A stretch of 36,274 bases of DNA, taken from the NCBI GenBank assembly GCA_002373205.1, contig DFJV01000042.1, positions 1 to 36,274 of the forward strand, read 5' to 3'. The number at the start of each line of letters is the position of its first letter. Position 1 is the first letter of the stretch. A program made the position numbers and the translations under genes. Shown piece by piece: positions 32,067 through 36,274 of the stretch. Origin of the DNA: Treponema sp. UBA3662. GTDB taxonomy: Bacteria; Spirochaetota; Spirochaetia; Treponematales; Treponemataceae. The notes beneath the pieces were generated by a model, which saw nothing but the letters and a program-made list of their open reading frames with translations, was not told where the DNA came from and searched no databases.

Positions 32067-32094
32067 TTGACAATGTGTATACAGTGTGTATAAT
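32067..32094 (+). promoter_or_regulatory. promoter of the hicA locus with direct-repeat operator-like words
   Basis: A consensus TTGACA (32067-32072) and TATAAT (32089-32094) are 16 bases apart. The ATG of the hicA remnant lies five bases after the -10, so the mRNA would be leaderless. Inside the spacer GTGTATA occurs twice (near 32075 and 32086), a plausible site for autoregulation by HicB. Confidence 0.75.
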
Positions 32095-32099
32095 AGAAT

Positions 32100-32192
32100 A
32101 TGAAACGAAAGGATTTGGTTAAGCGGCTTGAAAAAGCAGGTTTTGTTTTTGCAAGGCACGGTGGGAAGACATTCCAATGGAGTAAAATATGA
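32100..32192 (+). pseudogene. hicA: HicA toxin gene, 5' remnant
   Basis: The first 22 codons, MKRKDLVKRLEKAGFVFARH plus GG, match the start of HicA mRNA interferases, including the catalytic His in the RHGG motif. After GGK the sequence no longer follows HicA (which continues HDIY..., PRH) and the frame ends at a TGA after 30 codons, overlapping the next gene's ATG. The toxin core is therefore lost. A HicA-like C-terminal remnant is found 390 bases downstream (32579-32608), so the gene seems interrupted. The promoter is intact. Confidence 0.7.
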
Positions 32193-32578
32193 TTGAAATA
32201 TTTTATGAAACGGTTGATCACATAAATGGTGAAAAACCACCTGTAATTTTTCTACGTGCTTCCCAAAAAGATTATTCTGAATTATATAACAAGATAATTG
32301 AATTTGAAAATAATAATTTAGAAATAGTTAAAATAGATTTATCAAATTTGTTTCAGATAAACATCATAGGTATCACAACGATTTATTTATATTTATCAAG
32401 TTCTCTAGAAGCAATAAAAAATGAGGGTTCAATAATTTTGTCCTTAAACAAAACTCAACTTAGAGATATAAAAATTCAACTTGAAAATCTGATTAAAAAG
32501 AAGTGTACTGTGTTTTTTGAATATGATTGGGTTTCTCTTATTTTCACATCAGGGACAATCATTGTTGAGTCGAAATAA
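32189..32578 (+). CDS. unknown protein lying inside the broken hicA gene
   Basis: The protein is 129 residues, AT-rich codons, start ATG overlapping the TGA of the hicA remnant, with GGAG six bases before it. Sequence features: IDLSNLFQINIIGITTIYLY in the middle and a Lys-rich segment (ENLIKKKCTVFFEYDW). The alternating pattern with a DLS...NxxGI core is reminiscent of STAS-like folds, but this is only a style resemblance. No signal peptide or membrane helix. It is transcribed from the hicA promoter and precedes hicB. Function unknown; an immunity or regulatory role is conceivable from the context of the downstream array. Confidence 0.65.
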   Translation: MIEIFYETVDHINGEKPPVIFLRASQKDYSELYNKIIEFENNNLEIVKIDLSNLFQINIIGITTIYLYLSSSLEAIKNEGSIILSLNKTQLRDIKIQLENLIKKKCTVFFEYDWVSLIFTSGTIIVESK

Positions 32579-32608
32579 CTGCTTGCCAAAGCCATTGTAA
32601 GGAAATAG
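32579..32608 (+). pseudogene. hicA: HicA toxin gene, 3' remnant
   Basis: Directly after the stop of the inserted gene the sequence reads LLAKAIVRK and TAG, matching the LAKAI(I/L)K-type C-terminus of HicA and placed at the normal distance before hicB. It supports insertion or replacement inside hicA. The match is short, hence limited confidence. Confidence 0.45.
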
Positions 32609-32664
32609 AACCTGTAAACTATTTTGCAAAAGGATGGCAAGAATCTTTTCTAAGGAGTAATTCT

Positions 32665-33078
32665 ATGAACACTATTTATCCAGCTATTTTCACAGAGACA
32701 AACGATAAAAAAAATCCAATTCTTGTTTATATCCCTGACATAAACGGAATGACAGAAGGAAAGGATATTGCAGATGCTATTGCAATGGCAAAAGATTATA
32801 TTTGCAATTCCCTTTTTGATAAGAAAGATTCTGAAATGCCGGCCGCAAAAAGAATCGACGAAATCGACCTGAAGGAAAGTCCATTCTTTGATGCCGGAAA
32901 GTCTTTTGCTTCCCTTGTGGATGTTGACCTGAATGCTTTTAGGTTAAGGGAAAAATCAAAGAGCGTTCGGCGCAACATTACCCTTCCGCAATGGTTGGAC
33001 GATATGGCAACAATCGCAAAACTGAATGTTTCTGCAATAACACAAAACGCATTAAAAAAAGAGCTGGGTATTGCATAA
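32665..33078 (+). CDS. hicB: HicB family antitoxin
   Basis: The protein is 137 residues with an AAGGAG ribosome-binding site. The N-terminal YPAIFTETND, LVYIPDINGMTEGKDIADAI and AMAKDYI are the HicB partial RNase H-like fold (usually Y-P-A-x-F, PD, G-x-x-eAixnA). The C-terminus, SVRRNITLPQWLDDMATIAK plus LNVSAITQNALKKELG, is a ribbon-helix-helix/HTH DNA-binding segment. HicB normally neutralises HicA and represses the operon. Here the toxin gene is broken, so this is an orphan antitoxin, possibly still binding the promoter at 32067-32094. Confidence 0.9.
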   Translation: MNTIYPAIFTETNDKKNPILVYIPDINGMTEGKDIADAIAMAKDYICNSLFDKKDSEMPAAKRIDEIDLKESPFFDAGKSFASLVDVDLNAFRLREKSKSVRRNITLPQWLDDMATIAKLNVSAITQNALKKELGIA

Positions 33079-33099
33079 CCCCAAAGACGAGGCTGTAAA

Positions 33100-33171
33100 A
33101 TGGTGTCAGGAAAATTTAAAAGATTATTGGTAATATCAATTTTTATTTGTACAATTATTTGTACTAACTGA
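33100..33171 (+). CDS. possible 23-residue hydrophobic small protein
   Basis: GAGG lies seven bases before an ATG at 33100. The frame reads MVSGKFKRLLVISIFICTII and ends CTN-stop at 33171. It looks like an intact signal peptide or lipoprotein leader (KFKR, then a hydrophobic core, then Cys) without a mature part, so it could be the truncated start of an exported protein. Confidence 0.3.
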   Translation: MVSGKFKRLLVISIFICTIICTN

Positions 33172-33189
33172 ACTCCAAAAAAATTATGC

Positions 33190-33558
33190 ATGATAGAAAG
33201 TTGTATACTTAAAGATGATACAATAACCTTACTAATTAAAAAAAATGGAGTAAGAATTGGTGATATTGATGAAGTCAGAATTGGGAAATATCATTTTTAT
33301 GATAAAAGCAAAATTGATGAAGAATCATTAAATGAATTTTCATATGAATTAATGTTCTTTGATTTTAAAGAATCTGACTTTGCAATCAAAATTGTTGCAG
33401 ATTGTAGTAATCCGGAATTAAAGGAAAAGCCTGTGTTTGTAAATGGTAATTCATATAAAACATATCTTTCAAATGGGCCTCAACATATACAAGCGGATTC
33501 TGTCTACAAAGATGGAGTTTTTGAGATACAAAATCAACATTATTCCCGTGCATCCTAA
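33190..33558 (+). CDS. unknown 122-residue protein
   Basis: Soluble, rich in Asp/Lys/Ile (VRIGDIDEVRIGKYHFYDKS; ESDFAIKIVADCSNPELKEK). No clear ribosome-binding site precedes the ATG at 33190; another ATG four bases upstream is out of frame. Size, charge and position fit a small cytosolic immunity-like protein, but no family is recognised. Confidence 0.6.
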   Translation: MIESCILKDDTITLLIKKNGVRIGDIDEVRIGKYHFYDKSKIDEESLNEFSYELMFFDFKESDFAIKIVADCSNPELKEKPVFVNGNSYKTYLSNGPQHIQADSVYKDGVFEIQNQHYSRAS

Positions 33559-33583
33559 TTCTTTGTTCAATGGAGAGAAAAAA

Positions 33584-34090
33584 ATGGAAAAAGAATATTC
33601 TGTAAAACTTTATGATGATTCTGTTGTTGAATTTAAGCTAATCAGTAGAGATGTTTTTGATGAATTGCTTACGCACCAAGGCTGGGTTGAATATTCAGAC
33701 CCCTTTACCTATGAATGCTCTCTTGTTTTTACCAAAGCATATACAAATGGTACTGAGTTTATTGCATTGAAAGAAAAAAATATAAAGGAAAATGCTGTTT
33801 ACAGTCGGAATGAAGCATTCTTTAATCTCTTAAAAGAAAACGAATTGTTTTTTTTTGGAGAAAGAAAATATGACCCAGACAGTTTTCACTATATGTTGAT
33901 GTATAATGAAGACAAGGTTGCAACACTTTTTAACAATCATACGAAAAAGCAAATTGAAGGTTTTTCAACTGTTGAAAAATATTATGAACTGGATGATGGA
34001 CGCTATGCAATTGTTTTTAACGATGGCGGTGCCGAAGTTTTTATGAATTTCAAGGACATGGAAATTTTGGAAAGCATTACCGGCTGTTAA
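33584..34090 (+). CDS. unknown 168-residue protein, paralogue 1 of a pair
   Basis: The start is the ATG at 33584 with GGAGAG before it; the frame extends upstream only as a shadow over the previous gene. The protein begins MEKEYSVKLYDDSVVEFKLI and includes VFDELLTHQGW, LFFFGERKYDPDSFHYMLM and a C-terminal YAIVFNDGGAEVFMNFKDME. No signal peptide or membrane helix. A second, diverged copy starts at 35982. The paralogue pair, AT-rich codons and dense array suggest a polymorphic-toxin immunity family, not proven. Confidence 0.7.
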   Translation: MEKEYSVKLYDDSVVEFKLISRDVFDELLTHQGWVEYSDPFTYECSLVFTKAYTNGTEFIALKEKNIKENAVYSRNEAFFNLLKENELFFFGERKYDPDSFHYMLMYNEDKVATLFNNHTKKQIEGFSTVEKYYELDDGRYAIVFNDGGAEVFMNFKDMEILESITGC

Positions 34091-34129
34091 AATCGTTTTT
34101 CCGTCGTGCTTTAAAATAGTAGAGGTTCT

Positions 34130-34357
34130 ATGGTGGTTTACTCATATATAAAGGAAAGGTTTGATAAAAATTTCAAATCCAACAAACTAAATGAGCCTGT
34201 TGTTGAATATAATAATAAAAAAATCTACAGAATAATAACTTTAAGTGATCCTTATATGACACTTTATAAAAGTGTAGACGGCAACAAACTTTTGATCCAA
34301 AATGAAAACGTTGAATTTGTAAAAGAAATTGATTTGGAAATTGATAATTATGATTAA
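34130..34357 (+). CDS. unknown 75-residue protein
   Basis: AGAGG four bases before the ATG supports the start. Basic N-terminal half (SYIKERFDKNFKSNKLNEPV) and acidic C-terminus (VKEIDLEIDNYD). The stop overlaps the next small gene. No family recognised; it resembles short immunity or adaptor proteins only in size. Confidence 0.55.
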   Translation: MVVYSYIKERFDKNFKSNKLNEPVVEYNNKKIYRIITLSDPYMTLYKSVDGNKLLIQNENVEFVKEIDLEIDNYD

Positions 34358-34481
34358 AAAGATTTATTTGCTTTCTTTTATATTGTGCATTTCCTATGCG
34401 GAACCCGTTCCTCTTGATGTAGAAAAACTGATAAAGAAAAAATACCCCGAAACTTGGGAAGAATACATAAAGGTGTATTGA
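34350..34481 (+). CDS. small putative exported peptide, 43 residues
   Basis: ATG at 34350 lies inside the end of the preceding gene. The frame reads MIKKIYLLSFILCISYA, a good signal peptide with a likely cut after SYA, then EPVPLDVEKLIKKKYPETWE plus EYIKVY. The mature part would be about 26 residues, charged and aromatic. It could be a real secreted peptide or the shortened remains of a longer exported protein. No recognised family. Confidence 0.45.
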   Translation: MIKKIYLLSFILCISYAEPVPLDVEKLIKKKYPETWEEYIKVY

Positions 34482-34486
34482 GAAAT

Positions 34487-34780
34487 ATGAATACTAAAAA
34501 CAATAATTTTAACCCGAAATTGATACCAGGTATTATCTTCTTTTTTTTGGCTGATGTTTTATTGATTGTTCAGATTGTTTTGCACAAGGACTTTTTAATA
34601 AAATATAATACTAAATGTGTTATAATTATTTGTTTGGTTTCTTTTGTGTTATCATTAATAGGCAATTTATTTGAAAAGAAAAAACATGAAAAAAAATGTT
34701 TTTTAGTTTTTACTTTCGTTTTCACATTATTTTATGTGTTACTATTTATAAACTTTAAAGTCGTTTATGGAATATTATGA
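34487..34780 (+). CDS. unknown small membrane protein, 97 residues
   Basis: The start is the ATG at 34487 (MNTKNNN), after the previous stop; the frame opens earlier but only over the preceding gene. Three hydrophobic helices are predicted (about 13-32, 41-60, 70-92) separated by Lys-rich loops (FEKKKHEKKC). The ribosome-binding site is weak. Such proteins occur among immunity proteins against membrane-acting toxins, but family is unknown. Confidence 0.55.
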   Translation: MNTKNNNFNPKLIPGIIFFFLADVLLIVQIVLHKDFLIKYNTKCVIIICLVSFVLSLIGNLFEKKKHEKKCFLVFTFVFTLFYVLLFINFKVVYGIL

Positions 34781-34819
34781 CAGTGACAAGGATTTTTCAC
34801 AAAATTAGAGAGGTGGATT

Positions 34820-35006
34820 ATGACTTTTAACGATTCTATTAAAATTGTTTGGCTGTATATTATTTGTTTTTTTTGTAACACTGATATTATTTATTTGCAG
34901 GGTTTTTGTCAGAGGAGGCGACTTTAAGACAAATCTTGTTTGTTCTTGCATTTTTTTCACAGTACTTTGTATATTATTTTCTGTGGATTGTTGCAAGAAT
35001 TTGTAA
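34820..35006 (+). pseudogene. small membrane protein gene with a frameshift at a T8 tract
   Basis: An ATG at 34820 with GAGAGG upstream encodes MTFNDSIKIVWLYIICFF, then the frame runs into a run of eight T (34867-34874). Removing one T restores a frame reading VTLILFICRVFVRGGDFKTN and LVCSCIFFTVLCILFSVDCC with KNL before the stop at 35006: a two-helix membrane protein of about 61 residues. It may be a recent mutation, a sequencing error, or a slippery contingency tract. Confidence 0.5.
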
Positions 35007-35029
35007 TGAAAATATTAGGAGAGTAAAAA

Positions 35030-35479
35030 ATGATTTTTATGAATCAAAATATGGCAACTGAATTGGGCAAAAGAAAATTACTAAGTAACAAGAAAAAATC
35101 AGATTCAATCATAAAGGATATTGTTGAAAATACAATACTAAAAAATGACTGTTTATTGTATGATAAAGATAAAAAAATTCAGAAATCATCAATTTCGTCA
35201 CTGTGGATAAAAGAAAATTTTTTTGACTTTATAAACTATGAGGCTACGATAAATGAAATAAGATACGGAAAAAGTTTTTTTTCAAATGTTAACATTTTTT
35301 ATCTAGTTGATAAATTAAGTTACGAATTAGAAACTAAATTTCGCAGAAAACTAGTTTTATATTTGTCGCTACATGATTCAGACGTTGATATCCGTTTTCA
35401 TACATTGCGAACTACAGAAAATGATTGGTTGGATAGTAATTTGGATTCTTATGACAATCCAATTATGTGTAGAAAATAA
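35030..35479 (+). CDS. unknown 149-residue protein
   Basis: GGAGAG precedes the ATG at 35030. Soluble, Lys-rich at the start (GKRKLLSNKKKSDSIIKDIV), with ENFFDFINYEATINEIRYGK in the middle and LHDSDVDIRFHTLRTTENDW near the end. The last part has the style of DUF-type immunity proteins but no family is recognised. It follows the frameshifted membrane gene by 23 bases. Confidence 0.65.
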   Translation: MIFMNQNMATELGKRKLLSNKKKSDSIIKDIVENTILKNDCLLYDKDKKIQKSSISSLWIKENFFDFINYEATINEIRYGKSFFSNVNIFYLVDKLSYELETKFRRKLVLYLSLHDSDVDIRFHTLRTTENDWLDSNLDSYDNPIMCRK

Positions 35480-35518
35480 TTAATGCCTTCAGAAAAGAAA
35501 AGGATAGGTTATTAAAAA

Positions 35519-36013
35519 ATGGATGGAAAATACCGCAAGAATAAGATGTCTTTTTTTGATGAATCCTATTATAACGGGTCATTAAGTGATGAAGAAATGG
35601 ATGAAAGATATGATTCTTATCAGAGAAAACTAAATTCACTCTTACCAGAAATGTCATTTTTAGAAAGAGTATTAGTAACAATAGATTTTCATGATGCAAA
35701 AATACAAAAACTTGAAGAAACAAATGGTAAGATTTCATTGACTATATTAAATGGAGATTTACAAAATGGTTATACTTCTATTTCAATAAGTTTCAAGAAA
35801 GCTCATATAGGAGCTATTGAAAATGAGTTATACATATTATCTGCAGAGATTGATAAAGAAGAAAAGAATACCTTCCTGTCTTTATTAACGAAAAATAAGA
35901 AAGTGATGTGTATTTCTTTTGAACAAATTGAATATATAAATATCCGTGAAATTCATGAATCTGAATATTTGGGAGAAAAAAATGGAAAAAGAATATTCTG
36001 TAAAACTTTATGA
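35519..36013 (+). CDS. unknown protein, possibly DUF4085-like; 3' end fused to a duplicated gene
   Basis: The frame encodes 164 residues from ATG 35519. The region YDSYQRKLNSLLPEMSFLER with FHDAKIQKLEETNGKISLTI resembles DUF4085-type proteins (Y..Y...LP... then HDa-I), a tentative match. The C-terminal dozen or so residues (EKNGKRIFCKTL) are read out of frame from the first bases of the next gene, which is a duplicate of the gene at 33584. So the native end of this protein was probably replaced when the duplicated copy was inserted. It overlaps the next start by 32 bases. Confidence 0.6.
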   Translation: MDGKYRKNKMSFFDESYYNGSLSDEEMDERYDSYQRKLNSLLPEMSFLERVLVTIDFHDAKIQKLEETNGKISLTILNGDLQNGYTSISISFKKAHIGAIENELYILSAEIDKEEKNTFLSLLTKNKKVMCISFEQIEYINIREIHESEYLGEKNGKRIFCKTL

Positions 36014-36274
36014 TGATTCTGTTGTTGAATTTAAGCTAATCAGTAAAGATGTTTTTGATGAATTGCTCACGCACCAAGGCTGGATTGAATATCTTTACCC
36101 ATTACAATTTCAATGTTCTTTGCCTTTTGTTAAAGCATATACAAATGGCTCTGAGTATATTGCATTAATGAAAAAGAATATAAAACAAAATGCAGTTGTC
36201 TGCCGGGAGGAAATGTTTTTTAGCTTATTGAAGGAACCCGAATTAGTTTTTTTTGGAGAAAGAAAATATGACCC
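35982..36274 (+). CDS. unknown protein, paralogue 2 of the 33584 gene, cut by window edge
   Basis: GGGAG precedes the ATG at 35982. The first 35 or so codons are almost identical to the gene at 33584 (MEKEYSVKLYDDSVVEFKLI, VFDELLTHQGW), the middle is clearly diverged (WIEYLYPLQFQCSLPFVKAY against WVEYSDPFTYECSLVFTKAY), and the last visible part (VFFGERKYDP) is again near-identical at DNA level. The 3' end is outside the window. Mosaic similarity suggests recombination at conserved ends. Confidence 0.7.
   Translation, partial: MEKEYSVKLYDDSVVEFKLISKDVFDELLTHQGWIEYLYPLQFQCSLPFVKAYTNGSEYIALMKKNIKQNAVVCREEMFFSLLKEPELVFFGERKYD

Noticed and set aside
33091..35518. Integron attC sites between the small genes
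   Set aside because: The gaps were inspected for paired core sites and shared hairpins; none recur between genes.

Overview
The window reads as a chromosomal segment of a host-associated spirochaete, most likely a Treponema. This is inferred from gene content and protein style (FtsK with a very long acidic linker, D-lactate dehydrogenase, CytX/ThiD thiamine salvage, short GC-rich intergenic repeats), not from any marker gene. A moderate-GC housekeeping core (about 7.3-32.0 kb) lies between two AT-rich accessory blocks.

Left block (1-5,026, minus strand): a tight six-gene operon, cut by the left edge. In transcription order it encodes a small TM1812-type CARF protein, a sigma-70-like factor, a TerY-like vWA protein, a nuclease with two CARF-like sensor domains and a PD-(D/E)XK domain, a second small vWA protein, and a PP2C phosphatase. 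This looks like the vWA/PP2C part of a TerY-P signalling triad joined to cyclic-oligonucleotide-type sensing and a nuclease effector, with no CRISPR locus in the window. It is the best candidate for an undescribed (defence or stress) system. From 5.3 to 7.0 kb there is a belt of relics around an intact fluoride channel gene (crcB).

Core: an HU-family protein with an elaborate promoter/leader, an orphan COG1106-type ATPase, the pair precorrin-2 dehydrogenase and PcrA/UvrD helicase, D-LDH with a DUF1848 protein, a TPP-riboswitch-controlled operon (HAD phosphatase, ThiD, CytX), an esterase, an unknown membrane protein, oligoendopeptidase F, a GNAT protein, a GntR/MocR-like regulator that has lost its PLP lysine, an operon of acyl carrier protein, CHASE2 membrane protein and cytidine deaminase, a GH18 protein and FtsK. 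Several genes have a -10 box directly before the start codon and no ribosome-binding site, which suggests leaderless mRNAs. Degenerate GC-rich repeats recur in the intergenic gaps.

Right block (32.1-36.27 kb, plus strand): a hicA toxin gene that appears split by an unrelated gene, an intact hicB antitoxin, then a dense array of small AT-rich unknown genes including two mosaic paralogues. It resembles a cassette or polyimmunity array and runs off the right edge. No rRNA, tRNA, complete transposase or CRISPR array was recognised.
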